A DNA stretch of 63,011 bases, taken from positions 1 to 63,011 of the forward strand of contig JBFWWP010000033.1 of the NCBI GenBank assembly GCA_050246115.1, given 5' to 3'. Of this stretch, positions 1-9,095 are shown piece by piece (position 1 is the first letter of the stretch; each line of letters opens with the position of its first letter). This DNA comes from JBFWWP01 sp050246115. GTDB lineage: Bacteria; Planctomycetota; UBA8108; UBA1146; JAJFFE01. Under the pieces are notes generated by a model. The model ran no database searches. It was not told the origin of the DNA and was given only the letters and a program-made list of their open reading frames with translations. A program made the translations under genes and the position numbers.

Positions 1-197
1 TGGGTTCCACCAGCAGCCTGGGCGGGAACAGCCTGCAAGAGGAGTTCGCGCTCGGTGACGCGACTCGGATCATCGAGCTCGAGGTGTTCTGGCCGAAGAC
101 TGCGGCGACGCAGAGGTTCCCGGACGTGCCGCTCGACACCCGGGTTCGCGTGCGCGAGGACCGGGCGTCACTGGAAGTCGTCGACGGCACCCGCTGA
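1..197 (+). CDS. ASPIC/UnbV domain protein, C-terminal fragment (5' end outside window)
   Basis: An open frame enters from the left edge (codons begin at base 3) and stops with TGA at 195-197. The 64 visible residues include LGGNSLQEEFALGDATRI and LEVFWPKTAATQRF. These match the end of the ASPIC/UnbV domain that closes CRTAC1-like FG-GAP repeat proteins, where a G-N-xx-xE-x-LG pattern is followed by a WP(K/G) strand. Such proteins are normally large, secreted and calcium-binding, and are abundant in Planctomycetota. The rest of the gene is off the window, so the repeat part is inferred. Nothing catalytic can be assigned from this fragment. Confidence 0.75.
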   Translation, partial: GSTSSLGGNSLQEEFALGDATRIIELEVFWPKTAATQRFPDVPLDTRVRVREDRASLEVVDGTR

Positions 198-958
198 CAC
201 CAGTAACCCGACAAGCCCGTCTGCAGAGGCGTCGCCATGAGCCGCCCTTCTCGACGGCCGCAGCAGCGCGGGACCCCTCGACCGGCACTGAAACCGTGTC
301 TGATTACACTCTGCCAGGAAACAGAACCGTCTCTTTTTACATCTTGGTTTGACTCCGCGCTCCACAGGGGCTGCCCGGTGCGCCTGACATGTCGGGTGAC
401 GAGCTCTGGGTCACTCGCGCTCGAACCGTAGACTCCCGTCGACCGGAGCGTTCTTGCGACTTCCGTAGGAGACCAGCCACGAGAAAGTCGAGGTCAACAC
501 ACTTCCGGAGACCCGCCCTGTTCCCTTGGTGTCGCCTCGCGTGCCACCAGTGCCGCCGACGGGTCGTACGCCGGTCATCGTGAGGTCCAACCCGGTGAAC
601 ACGAACTCGAGTTGCGCCTTGTCTACCCATGAACCGGTCATGACGCGATCACTGGAAAGCGCAACTTCGGTGACTTTCGGACGATCGGGAATGCCGGGCG
701 CTGTCGTGCTTGGTGCTCTCTTGGGGTCGCCTTGCGTCTGCCTAGGGTCGTGAGCGAAGCCGCCGTCATCCGCTGTGAAAGCTGACCTCATGGATGGGTT
801 GGAGCTGGGTTGGAGCTGGGTCGAAGCGGGCTGGCGGAGCCAGAGATCCGAGTGCCAAAGAACCTCGAAGGGATCTACGGGGCGCTGACAGTAGAGCTGA
901 CAGTAGAGCTGACAGAGAGCTGACAGTAGATGACATGCGTGCGCGATCGTGGATGTGA
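198..958. other. Long intergenic stretch with short tandem repeats
   Basis: I see no supported gene in these 760 bases. Open frames exist on both strands, but their codon use and composition look like shadows. At 793-823 a short unit (ggttggagctg) is repeated twice, and at 884-930 there is a tandem array described separately. The region lies between the end of the ASPIC fragment (rightward) and the end of the ABC permease (leftward), so it is a convergent 3' region. Confidence 0.5.
884..930. repeat. Tandem repeat, four copies of an 11-12 bp unit
   Basis: The unit gctgacagtaga occurs at 884-895 and 896-907, then as a shortened gctgacagaga at 908-918, and again in full at 919-930. It sits about 30 bases beyond the stop codon of the leftward ABC permease. 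It is a simple slippage-type repeat. I see no hairpin with a T-run that would make it a terminator. Confidence 0.8.
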
Positions 959-1930
959 TCAGCCGACTTCTCGCGTCTGGAACGCGGCGATGCCGATGGC
1001 CAGGATCGCTGCCACGTAGGCTGTCGTGTAACCCGTGGTCTGAAAGACGTAGGTGGCGTCGACGGGTCTGCCTTGGGTGAGTGCGTCGGCGAGCCACTGG
1101 AACTGGAAGTTGGGAATCACGGTGTACGCGCACTGCGCGAGCCAGCTCTCGTGGGCGAACCGGCCGAAGAAGTAGTCGCTGGTGAGGCCGAGCAGGAACG
1201 CTCCGGAGCAGGCTGCGAGTGTGAGGCTCTGGCCCATCCGGGTGGAGGCGGCCACGGCCACAGCACACAAGGTGGCCTCGGCCTCGAGCAGGAGCAGCAA
1301 CGCGATCGAGATTTGGCCGTCCAGGTCGACGGTCGGGGATTGGACTCGCCACCCCTTGTCGAACGAGAAGGCGAGCAGGCACGCGATGGGGAGCGACACC
1401 GCAAGGCACGCCGTGAGCGCAGACCCGAAGACTCGCCCGCGGAAGTAGTTGAGCGCGACCGACGCTCCCAACGAAGCGAGGAGCGCCCCGCATCCGAACG
1501 CCAGCACCGGCTCGTCGATCACGTCGCTTGCGCGCATGACGACCCGGTGTCGCACCGCGAGCAAGAACACCAGACACCAGATCCAATGCGCCACGCTCAC
1601 TGCCCCCAGGACGCCGAGAAACTTGCCGACGACGAAGAGCGGGCGCGAGAGTGGCTTGCTGACGACGGTCAGGACAGTGCGCCGTTCGATCTCGCGGCTG
1701 ACGACCCCGGTGGCCGTGAAAGCCGCCAGGAACAGGCCGCTCATGAAGATCGTGCTGGTACCCAGGTCGATCAAGAGCTTGTTGTCGTCGTCGAGCGTGA
1801 ACGTGCTGAATGCTGGGGTCAGTGCGATCGTGCCGACGCCGAGCAGCAGCAACACCACGAAGATGGGTTGGCGAATGGCCTCGACGAAGGTGTTGGCGCC
1901 GATGGCACGGACCTGCAGTACGGATCTCAT
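959..1930 (-). CDS. ABC-2 type transporter permease
   Basis: This encodes a 323-residue integral membrane protein of the ABC-2 permease type, likely part of an exporter whose ATPase is not in the window. The N-terminal segment (VVLLLLGVGTIALTPAFSTF) is the first membrane span. It is followed by the SREIERRTVLTVVSKPLSR motif, the amphipathic coupling-helix segment typical of NatB/NosY-like permeases, and then five or so further hydrophobic spans. The frame is open upstream, but ATG at 1930 is preceded by AAGGAGACC, an excellent ribosome binding site, and the conserved protein begins there. A second permease (2243-3808) starts divergently 312 bases away. Confidence 0.8.
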   Translation of the reverse strand: MRSVLQVRAIGANTFVEAIRQPIFVVLLLLGVGTIALTPAFSTFTLDDDNKLLIDLGTSTIFMSGLFLAAFTATGVVSREIERRTVLTVVSKPLSRPLFVVGKFLGVLGAVSVAHWIWCLVFLLAVRHRVVMRASDVIDEPVLAFGCGALLASLGASVALNYFRGRVFGSALTACLAVSLPIACLLAFSFDKGWRVQSPTVDLDGQISIALLLLLEAEATLCAVAVAASTRMGQSLTLAACSGAFLLGLTSDYFFGRFAHESWLAQCAYTVIPNFQFQWLADALTQGRPVDATYVFQTTGYTTAYVAAILAIGIAAFQTREVG

Positions 1931-2242
1931 GGTCTCCTTCGCAACTCCCGGAGGCCTGGCCACGGGCTGACCGCACCGTGGCCGGGGGCGGAGGCGAGCG
2001 CGTGGCGCCGCGAGTTCGACACTCGGTTCGCACTCGTTGATTAGACACGTGGAGGCTCGGTACGACAACGGAGTCTCGAGTTCTGAGCGCGGGGAGATCT
2101 CGACGCCGAGGCGAAAGCAATCGTGCCGGAGCGAGTCGCCACTGGCCCTTTGGTGGCGGTTTCGCTCTAATCGCACATGCGCGGCGACGAGGGTTCGCCC
2201 GGTCGCACCCGTCCGTGCTGTGGGTTGGTCGTTGGAGGGATC
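1931..2242. promoter_or_regulatory. Divergent promoter region between two ABC permease genes
   Basis: The 312 bases separate the two oppositely transcribed permease starts and must hold both promoters. I could not pick a convincing -35/-10 pair on either strand. The start of the rightward gene is set by TTGGAGGGATC just before the GTG at 2243. Confidence 0.35.
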
Positions 2243-3808
2243 GTGAGCGAGGGCCGGGTCATCGTAGGCGGGGTGCGCGCGGTCTTGCCGCTCGGGCTAC
2301 TGCTCGCCGTCGCTGTGGGGCTCGGCACCGTGCTCGCGACGTCCCACTTCGCGGGGCGCGACCCCGTCGCGTGCGGCCTCGCCGTGCTCACCTCGCTGGC
2401 GACATTCGCGTCCGCGATCGCGGCCCTGCGACTTACCCTCGGCGCCCGAGTGCCGCTGCTCGCGGTGGCCCGCGTCGTGATCGCCGAGGCGTTGCGACGG
2501 CGCGGCGCATGGGTGGTTTTCGGGACGCTCCTCGGGGTCGTCGGCCTGTTGCCGCTCGTTCTCGGCAGCGAGCAGCGCGTGGACTACCAAGTGCAGAGTT
2601 TCCTGTCGTACTCGCTCTCGCTGACCACGCTCGTCCTCACGCCGTGGGTCGCGTTGTTCTCGTGCGAGAGTCTGGCCGGTGAGATCGCCGGTCGCCAGAT
2701 CCACACGACCCTCGTCAAACCCGTCGGCCGTGCCACGTACCTGGCGGGCAAATGGCTCGGCGTCGCACTCTTGACGGCGGCCGCGCTGGCCGCGTTGGCG
2801 GTGCTGGTCATCGCCTCTGCACGCACCCTGGCGCGGGTTCCCAACCTGGAAGTCGAGCAGCGCACACGCGTCGATGAGATCTTGTCGGCGCGACGAGTGA
2901 TCGGGCCGACGCCGCCGACTTCCTTCGACGAGACGGTTGCGGCGCGCCTCGCTCTCGAGTCACAGCGCGATCCGGAGCGTTTGCAGGAACTCGGGCGCGA
3001 CGGGTTGGAGTATGCCATCCGCCAGGACGAGGACCGTCGCTGGCGATCGGTCGATGTCGGAGCGACCCAGCACTACCGATTCCGCGACCTGGCACCGAGC
3101 GGGGCCGCCTGCGAGCAAGTGACCTTGCAGCTACGCTTTCGCGCGCTGCAGTCGGATCTGACGCTGAGACTCGACCTACGGCTCGACGGCAACGAGCACA
3201 CGCTCGTCGGGGCGGTGAACGAGGTGCAGCGCGTGTCGATTCCCGGCGCCCTCGTCGTCGATGGTGAACTCGTACTCGAGGTCACGAATCCGGTGGGCCT
3301 CGACGTGGACAAGCCGGCGGTGATCTTTGCCCGGGCGGATGGACTGTTGATCTCCTATCCCGATGGCGGCTTTGCGGGGAACGTGCTGCGAGCGCTCACG
3401 ATGTCGTGGTTGCGCCTCTCGTTCCTTGCGGCGCTGGCGCTGTGTGCGTCGACCTTTCTCGGATTTCCGGTCGCGAGCCTGGCGACACTCCTCGTGGCGC
3501 TGGCCGGCTCGGCCTACGGTCTCGGGATGGCCGAGCCAGAATTCACGGCTCCCGCCGCGAGCGCGGCGGCGGAGTCCGGCTGGGCGGAGTGGATCTTCGA
3601 TCGTCTCGAGCAGTTCGGGCTCCTGGCCACGCGTTCACTCTCCGTCTACGGTCGACACGACGCGGCGACCGAGATCGTGAGCGGTCGACGCGTCGGCGAG
3701 GAACGCCTCGTCGCGAGTGCGCTTCAGCTCGGTGGGGGCATTGGCGTCGCATGGCTTCTCGGCACGGGGCTTCTCCGACGACGCGAACTCGCGCGGGTGC
3801 AGGTATGA
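2243..3808 (+). CDS. ABC-2 type permease-like membrane protein with large extracytoplasmic loop
   Basis: This is a 521-residue membrane protein. Four hydrophobic spans come first, with the ABC-2 permease signature around ESLAGEIAGRQIHTTLVKPV (a GEI-x-x-T-x-LxKP-like pattern). A soluble region of about 200 residues rich in Asp/Arg follows (roughly residues 200-390), then two more spans and a short tail. This resembles the permease-plus-insert architecture of gliding/NosY-type exporters, but the cargo is unknown. GTG at 2243 is preferred because GGAGGG lies 4-9 bases upstream; an in-frame start at 2177 is possible. The stop overlaps the next start (gtATGA), so the two genes are translationally coupled. 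Confidence 0.7.
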   Translation: MSEGRVIVGGVRAVLPLGLLLAVAVGLGTVLATSHFAGRDPVACGLAVLTSLATFASAIAALRLTLGARVPLLAVARVVIAEALRRRGAWVVFGTLLGVVGLLPLVLGSEQRVDYQVQSFLSYSLSLTTLVLTPWVALFSCESLAGEIAGRQIHTTLVKPVGRATYLAGKWLGVALLTAAALAALAVLVIASARTLARVPNLEVEQRTRVDEILSARRVIGPTPPTSFDETVAARLALESQRDPERLQELGRDGLEYAIRQDEDRRWRSVDVGATQHYRFRDLAPSGAACEQVTLQLRFRALQSDLTLRLDLRLDGNEHTLVGAVNEVQRVSIPGALVVDGELVLEVTNPVGLDVDKPAVIFARADGLLISYPDGGFAGNVLRALTMSWLRLSFLAALALCASTFLGFPVASLATLLVALAGSAYGLGMAEPEFTAPAASAAAESGWAEWIFDRLEQFGLLATRSLSVYGRHDAATEIVSGRRVGEERLVASALQLGGGIGVAWLLGTGLLRRRELARVQV

Positions 3809-5577
3809 GCGCTGCGCTGCCGAGTGTTCCTCGGACTCGATGGACGATCGGGCTCGCTCTGTTGGTCGCCGGCGCCTGCCTCGCGGTTTCCGTGCACTTT
3901 CGCGACTCGGTGAACGCCTCACGGCAACGCCTCCGGCTCAGCGTCGACCCCGAGACGTTGGCGAGCCTCCCGCCGGAGCTCGCCATCACTCAGGTCGCGC
4001 TGGGGAGTTTCCGCGGCCTCATGGTCGACTACCTCTGGTCCCGTGCCGGCGACTTGCAAGAAGAGGCGCAGTACCACGAGGCCGTGCAGATGGCCGAGTG
4101 GATTACTCAGCTGCAACCGCGGTTCGCTCGCGTGTGGTCGTTTCAGGCGTGGAACCTTGCCTACAACGTTGCCATCACGAGTCCGCGCCCCGCGGAGCGT
4201 TGGCAGTGGGTGCAAGCGGCGGTGGCGCTGCTACGCGACCGCGCCATCCCGCTCAACCCGACCGACTACTCGCTGCATCGCGAGCTCTGCTGGCTGTTCA
4301 CCCACAAGATCGGCGGCGACACCGACGACAGTCACTACTACTACAAGGACCGCTTGGCGCGCGAGTGGGAGGCCGTGCTCGGGGTGCCACCCGACAACGA
4401 CCGCGTGGCCTGGTTCGCGCCCGTTGCGCAGGCGGCGTCGACGGGCGCTGAGCTTGCGGCCCTCCACCCGCAGCTGCGGCCGCTCACGGATTGGCTGGCC
4501 TCGCAGGCCGTGTCCGAGATCCCGCGAGCGGCGTTGGCGGTGCTCACCGAGGCCCCGGCGCCGCCCGCGTTTCCGAGGGTCCCGACGTTGGATCCGGCGG
4601 CGGCTGCTGCCTGGACCGCTTACCTGCGCGCCACGGTCCTACGGCAGCAGTATGGGATGGATCCCCAGCTCATGCTCGATCTCATGAACGAGTGCGGTCC
4701 GTTCGATTGGCGTCTCCCCGATGCCCACGCGCTCTACTGGATCACACAGGGCATTTTGCGGCGCGTAGCAGACTCGAAGGCCGTGCGCATGCCGCCGGCC
4801 GGTGACCCGTCGGCGCAATCCATCGAGGCGCGGGCGGCATTCTACGGTCACGTGAACGTGAGCATCGCGGCCAAACGGCTGTTGCTGTTCGGGCGCCTGC
4901 TCCACGACCCCGTACGCGACTTCTATCTAACGAACCCGGATCCCCGCATGCTCTCCTTCTACGAGCGCACGGTCACCAGCTACGAGCAAACCTTGCCGCA
5001 TGCGGGTGAGGATTCGGCGGACGCGCCGATCGCGCTCGAGAACACACTGCTCGATGGGCTCAAGACCGCGTACCTGTATGGCGACCCGGAGCAGGCCGGC
5101 CAGTACCTCGAACGCCTGCGCGCCCGCTTCTCGCGTGGTGAGGACCGGTCGCGACGGTATGCGCTGCCCCTGGACGAATTGCTCGTCGAGTTGACGGTTG
5201 CGCGCGTAGAATCGGCCGACGATCTGACCCATGAGGTTCAAGCGTTGTTGGGGGAGGGGCTCGACGGTGGGCTCGCGGTCGACCGCCCGGACGTTTCCGA
5301 GCGCTGCCTGAAGCTGGCGCGCGAAGTGCTGGAGCGCGGTTGCGAGAAACTGTCTCTCGCGGTGCTCGAGTTCGGCGCGATCGAACCGTTGTGGGAACAA
5401 ACGCTGCGGGCTTTCCTCGCTTCGCCCGCGCGGTATGCGAGCCCTCAGAAGAAGGCAAGAGTTTGGGCGCATCTGCCGGCGGACTACCGGCAGTCGGTGC
5501 CCGCGGATGTGAAGCTCTGGCTCGAGGCGCAGGCCGAGCGTAGCGGTCTCGATGCAAAGACGTTGTTTGACGGGTGA
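3805..5577 (+). CDS. Conserved hypothetical protein with N-terminal membrane anchor, coupled to ABC permease
   Basis: The 590-residue product starts at an ATG overlapping the stop of the upstream permease. Residues about 13-30 form one hydrophobic segment, and the rest appears soluble and helical. A strongly conserved-looking stretch (GLMVDYLWSRAGDLQEEAQY, then QLQPRFARVWSFQAWNLAYN) resembles the TPR-like helical proteins that accompany ABC-2 permease pairs in planctomycete genomes. I do not know its biochemical function. Coupling to the permease suggests it is an accessory subunit or periplasmic partner of that transporter. No catalytic motif was seen. Confidence 0.6.
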   Translation: MSAALPSVPRTRWTIGLALLVAGACLAVSVHFRDSVNASRQRLRLSVDPETLASLPPELAITQVALGSFRGLMVDYLWSRAGDLQEEAQYHEAVQMAEWITQLQPRFARVWSFQAWNLAYNVAITSPRPAERWQWVQAAVALLRDRAIPLNPTDYSLHRELCWLFTHKIGGDTDDSHYYYKDRLAREWEAVLGVPPDNDRVAWFAPVAQAASTGAELAALHPQLRPLTDWLASQAVSEIPRAALAVLTEAPAPPAFPRVPTLDPAAAAAWTAYLRATVLRQQYGMDPQLMLDLMNECGPFDWRLPDAHALYWITQGILRRVADSKAVRMPPAGDPSAQSIEARAAFYGHVNVSIAAKRLLLFGRLLHDPVRDFYLTNPDPRMLSFYERTVTSYEQTLPHAGEDSADAPIALENTLLDGLKTAYLYGDPEQAGQYLERLRARFSRGEDRSRRYALPLDELLVELTVARVESADDLTHEVQALLGEGLDGGLAVDRPDVSERCLKLAREVLERGCEKLSLAVLEFGAIEPLWEQTLRAFLASPARYASPQKKARVWAHLPADYRQSVPADVKLWLEAQAERSGLDAKTLFDG

Positions 5578-5596
5578 CCGGGACGGAGAGGTATCG

Positions 5597-6715
5597 ATGA
5601 GTCAGTCCGATTCCGCGATGAGCTTGGACTTCGTTCGCGAACTGCCCAAGGTCTTGCTGCATGATCACCTGGACGGTGGGTTGCGGCCCAGCACGATCGT
5701 GGAGCTGGCGCGCGAACAAGGCGTCGAGATACCGACGCAAGACCCGCAGGAACTCGAGCAGTGGTTTCATCGGGGCGCGAATCGGGGCAGCCTTCCGCTC
5801 TACCTCGAGGGATTTCGCGTCACTTGTGGGGTCATGCAGACCGAGGCCGCCCTTCGGCGGGTCGCGCGCGAGAAGGCCGAGGATCTGGCGCGGGACGGCG
5901 TGGTCTACGCCGAGGTGCGCTTCGCCCCGATTCTGCACACCGAGAAGGGGCTCAATCTCGAGCAAGTCATGAACGCGGTGATCCAGGGTCTCGAGGAGGG
6001 GTGCGCCGGGCGCAATCTGCGGTGTGCCGTCATCGTGTGCGCGCTGCGAAACATGGCCCCCGCATTGAGTCTGGTGGCCGCCGAGTTGGCGGTCGACTAT
6101 CGCGACCGCGGCGCCGTCGGCTTCGACCTCGCCGGCGATGAAGCCGGGCATCCCCCCAAGCAGCACATCGAGGCTTTTCAGTACCTGCTGCGGCAGAACT
6201 TCAGCATCACCATCCACGCCGGTGAAGCCTTCGGTCTGTCATCGATTTGGCAAGCCATCCAGATCTGTGGGGCTCATCGCGTTGGGCATGCGACCCGCCT
6301 GTACGAGGACATGGTCGACCGCGACGGCAAGATGGTCAAGGGTCCGATGGCCCAGTACATCCTGGACAAGCGCATTCCCTTGGAGATGTGTTTGTCTTCG
6401 AACGTGCATACCGGGGCCGTGCGTTCCCTCGAAGAGCACCCGTTCGTGCGCTACCTGCGCGAGGGATTCCGGGTGACGCTCAACACGGACAACACGCTGA
6501 TGTCGGCGACCACCCTGTCGGACGAGCTCTACCTGGCCCACCGACTCTACGGGTTGGATCTGAACGACCTGCAAGACGTGACGATGCAGTCCATGAAGAG
6601 CGCGTTCGTCCACTTCCAGGAACGCATCGACATCATGGACAAAGTGATTCGACCCGGGTATGCCGCGAAAGGCTGGCGCGAGCGACCCTACTACGGGCCG
6701 GGTCATCGTTCGTAG
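5597..6715 (+). CDS. add: Adenosine deaminase family protein
   Basis: This 372-residue amidohydrolase is predicted to deaminate adenosine (or a related 6-aminopurine) to inosine in the cytoplasm. Zinc-binding His22 and His24 lie in LLHDHLDGG. The substrate motif TIHAGEAFG supplies a further zinc His and the catalytic Glu. GAHRVGHATRL, MCLSSNVHTGAV and LNTDNTLMS supply the remaining His and Asp residues. All expected active-site elements are present and the length is normal. ATG at 5597 follows GGAGAGG 7 bases upstream, 19 bases after the previous gene. Sequence alone cannot distinguish adenosine from adenine or other aminated substrates. Confidence 0.88.
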   Translation: MSQSDSAMSLDFVRELPKVLLHDHLDGGLRPSTIVELAREQGVEIPTQDPQELEQWFHRGANRGSLPLYLEGFRVTCGVMQTEAALRRVAREKAEDLARDGVVYAEVRFAPILHTEKGLNLEQVMNAVIQGLEEGCAGRNLRCAVIVCALRNMAPALSLVAAELAVDYRDRGAVGFDLAGDEAGHPPKQHIEAFQYLLRQNFSITIHAGEAFGLSSIWQAIQICGAHRVGHATRLYEDMVDRDGKMVKGPMAQYILDKRIPLEMCLSSNVHTGAVRSLEEHPFVRYLREGFRVTLNTDNTLMSATTLSDELYLAHRLYGLDLNDLQDVTMQSMKSAFVHFQERIDIMDKVIRPGYAAKGWRERPYYGPGHRS

Positions 6716-6780
6716 CCATAGGAATTGACGCTTCTCGGTGCAGCCAGCCGTAGCGGAAGCGAACCACGGAAAGAGGCGTA

Positions 6781-7299
6781 ATGCTCAGCAAGTCCATCGA
6801 AGGGGCGATCAACGACCAGATCAATCACGAGTTTTCTTCGGCGTACGTGTACTTGTCCATGAGTGCGTTCTTCGACCGCATGAGCTACCCGGGCTTCGCG
6901 CACTGGGCGCGGATTCAGAGCCAAGAGGAAGTCGTCCACGCAATGAAGCTGTTCGACTACCTGAACGACCGCGGAGGTCGCGTGGCGCTGAAGGCGATTA
7001 CCGAGCCGCAGAGCGATTTCAGCTCGGTGGTGGCGGTGTTCGAGCACGCGCTCGAGCAGGAGAAGTTCGTAACCCAGCTGATCCACCGCTTGTACGAGTT
7101 TGCCACGACCGAGAAGGACTACGCCACCCAAGCGGCGCTGGTCTGGTTCATCAATGAGCAGGTCGAGGAGGAGAAGGCCAGTACCGATATCGTCGAGCAG
7201 CTGCGCCGCATCAAGGATGACAAGACCGCGTTGTTGATCCTGGATCGCGAGCTCGCCCAACGTCCCGCGGCCCAGACTCCGGGAGCGGGCGAGGGGTAG
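6781..7299 (+). CDS. ftnA: Ferritin (FtnA type)
   Basis: The 172-residue protein is a non-heme ferritin storing iron in a 24-subunit shell. With this ATG the ferroxidase residues fall at the same numbers as in E. coli FtnA: Glu17, Glu50, His53, Glu94, Gln127 and Glu130, so the diiron site is intact. Y24 in AYVYLSM is also conserved. GAAAGAGGCGT lies directly before the ATG. The C-terminal tail (after LDREL) is a short Ala/Pro extension without known role. The gene stands alone between adenosine deaminase and a hypothetical secreted protein. Confidence 0.93.
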   Translation: MLSKSIEGAINDQINHEFSSAYVYLSMSAFFDRMSYPGFAHWARIQSQEEVVHAMKLFDYLNDRGGRVALKAITEPQSDFSSVVAVFEHALEQEKFVTQLIHRLYEFATTEKDYATQAALVWFINEQVEEEKASTDIVEQLRRIKDDKTALLILDRELAQRPAAQTPGAGEG

Positions 7300-7346
7300 C
7301 GACTTGGTGGCTGCGCATGCCCCGAATCGGCGGACTGCCGGGCGTT

Positions 7347-7363
7347 GTCTTGGGCGACTCCTT
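7347..7363. repeat. Possible solitary end of the MITE-like repeat
   Basis: The string cttgggcgactccttgg matches the inner and outer parts of the 26-bp terminal inverted repeat seen in full at 13947-14131 and 54006-54190. No other part of the element is visible here, so it is either a relic end or a chance 15-16-base match. It lies upstream of the preferred start (7451) of the next gene. Confidence 0.35.
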
Positions 7364-7450
7364 GGGCGTCAACGGTCTTCGCGAGCTTTCCGCGTGGCGC
7401 AGGGCGCGTCGTGCCACCGCTGCGACCGAAGCTCTGAGGGCGCGCGCTGC

Positions 7451-8347
7451 GTGCGACTCGTCGCGTGGTTCGTGCTGTTGCTCGCGGTTCCGCGCGTCGG
7501 TGGGCAGACGGAGGAAGGCGCCGTGCCGGCCGCTCGTGTGCCCCGGATCTGGGAGAGCGAGCCCGAGTCGGCCGTGGTGCCGCCGGCGACCTTGTGCCTC
7601 CGCGTGCTCGAGCGAGCGGGGGGAGATCGGCTGCGGGTCTGCGTCGCGGTGCTGGACCGGTTCGGCGCAACGGTGCAGACGATCACGACCCGGCCGAAGC
7701 AGGGCGACGAGGAGGTGCCGCCGAGCGTACGACTCGATCCGGGCTCGGACTACTGGCTGTATATACGGCATGCGCGCGAAGTTCGGGCCGTCGCGTATCG
7801 GGCGCAGGCCGGGCCAGAGACTCTTGAACTGATTTGGGATCGACTTCCGGCGGCGCCGCGCGTAACGCCGGTCGTGCTCGAGTTCGCGGTCGCGGATGGC
7901 TTGGCCACAGCCCACATCGAGCCCGGCGCGGGCAACGTTCAAGTCTGGCGCGAGGGCAATGACATCTTGTGTCAACGCCACGTCGACGGCGATTCGATTC
8001 CGTTCGTGACCTTCGAGCGGGATGGGTTCCGCAGCGACTATGGGATCTACGGCCTGTGGGGCGAGAAGAACCCGATGTCTGCGCCGGCCCCACTTGCGGG
8101 CGACCCTGTTCGCTACCCCGATCGAGATGCCGTCATGGTGCTCGGCGGTTTGCTGGTCGAGGCGGGACTGGGTGCCGAGGCTGCGCACAAGGTGCTGCAA
8201 GAACGTCGGGACGCGTGGTTCGGTGTGGGCCTGCGCGTGTTTCTCGTCGTCGACCGGGGGCTCGCGGGTGCGGTGCTCCCGCACCTGCCCGAGGTTCGGG
8301 GACTGCCCCTTCTGATCTGGGTCGACCTCGAGTCGCCGGTGCGCTGA
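7451..8347 (+). CDS. Secreted hypothetical protein
   Basis: I do not recognise this 298-residue protein. From the GTG at 7451 it begins with a plausible signal peptide (VRLVAWFVLLLAVPRVGGQ, with cleavage after GGQ). The frame remains open back to 7304, but the first 49 codons there are Arg/Cys-rich and coincide with a repeat fragment, so I prefer the internal start even though no strong ribosome binding site precedes it. The mature part is mostly beta-like, with a Trp/Tyr-rich middle. It is followed convergently by the methyltransferase ending at 8400. Confidence 0.5.
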   Translation: MRLVAWFVLLLAVPRVGGQTEEGAVPAARVPRIWESEPESAVVPPATLCLRVLERAGGDRLRVCVAVLDRFGATVQTITTRPKQGDEEVPPSVRLDPGSDYWLYIRHAREVRAVAYRAQAGPETLELIWDRLPAAPRVTPVVLEFAVADGLATAHIEPGAGNVQVWREGNDILCQRHVDGDSIPFVTFERDGFRSDYGIYGLWGEKNPMSAPAPLAGDPVRYPDRDAVMVLGGLLVEAGLGAEAAHKVLQERRDAWFGVGLRVFLVVDRGLAGAVLPHLPEVRGLPLLIWVDLESPVR

Positions 8348-8399
8348 AGCTCGTTGCCACGTTTCCCAATGAGATCGAGCACGCGTGGCCGCCCGTGCG

Positions 8400-9077
8400 T
8401 CAACGTCGACGCCACACCCAGGTCGTCATGGCGCGCAGGTTCTGCACGTTCGTGGTCTTGATCGGGTCGACCAGGTCGGCGCCGATCCGCTTGGTCTCCG
8501 CGAGCAGCAAATCCAGATCGACGAGGAAGCGATCCGTACCGTCCGGCAATCGGTGCCACCCGGTACCGTTCGCCGTGGCGTCCACTGCAGGCGACGACCG
8601 GACGACGAGCGTCTCGATACCGATCGAAGAGGCGGTGCGACAGAAACACAGGCCGCCGGGACGCAGCATCCGCCGGAGTTGATCGACCTGCGCCTGGAAG
8701 TGGGTGAGGTCGCGGGCGAAGTGGAGTACCGCGTTGCAGATGATCAAGTCGAAGCGGGCCGTGTCGAACGTCGAGTCTTCGAGCGGTTCGAGCCGAAAGT
8801 GCGTGGCGTCTGCCGGACGTCCCGCGGCCGTGGCCAGTGTGCGCGTGCGGGCGAGTGCGTGCGGATCGGGGTCGCTCGCCGAAACGTCGTGACCCTGTCG
8901 TAGGAAGTACACGAGGTTGCGACCGCTCCCACAGCCCGCATCGAGCACCGAGGCCTGCGGATCGACGTGGCCGCGCAGGATCTGATCGAGCAGATAGAGG
9001 TCCATGTCGCCCAGTTGCTCGCGCAGATTCACGCGGGAAACCCGTGTTTCCGAGCGACCCGCCATGCGGTCGCCCAT
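8400..9077 (-). CDS. Class I SAM-dependent methyltransferase
   Basis: The 225-residue protein carries the methyltransferase motif I VLDAGCGSGRNLVYFL at about residues 43-58, the acidic motif II (SASDPDPHAL), motif IV FDLIICNAVLHF and the post-motif LRRMLRPGGL. This is the Methyltransf_11/25 fold, a cytoplasmic enzyme whose acceptor is unknown. It is the last gene of a leftward set pyk, FHA, methyltransferase, with gaps of 16 and 18 bases, so it is probably cotranscribed. ATG at 9077 follows AGAGGA. The length is usual for the fold. Confidence 0.82.
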   Translation of the reverse strand: MGDRMAGRSETRVSRVNLREQLGDMDLYLLDQILRGHVDPQASVLDAGCGSGRNLVYFLRQGHDVSASDPDPHALARTRTLATAAGRPADATHFRLEPLEDSTFDTARFDLIICNAVLHFARDLTHFQAQVDQLRRMLRPGGLCFCRTASSIGIETLVVRSSPAVDATANGTGWHRLPDGTDRFLVDLDLLLAETKRIGADLVDPIKTTNVQNLRAMTTWVWRRR

Positions 9078-9095
9078 GGCAGGTCCTCTTTGGAC

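Noticed and set aside
411..770. Leftward coding region in the first intergenic stretch
   Set aside because: The open frame extends from the antisense side of the ABC permease and its end has no family similarity or ribosome binding site.
1073..2044. Rightward open frame opposite the ABC permease
   Set aside because: Antisense to transmembrane segments with a good start and ribosome binding site; its product is Glu/Arg/Gln-rich with no domain.
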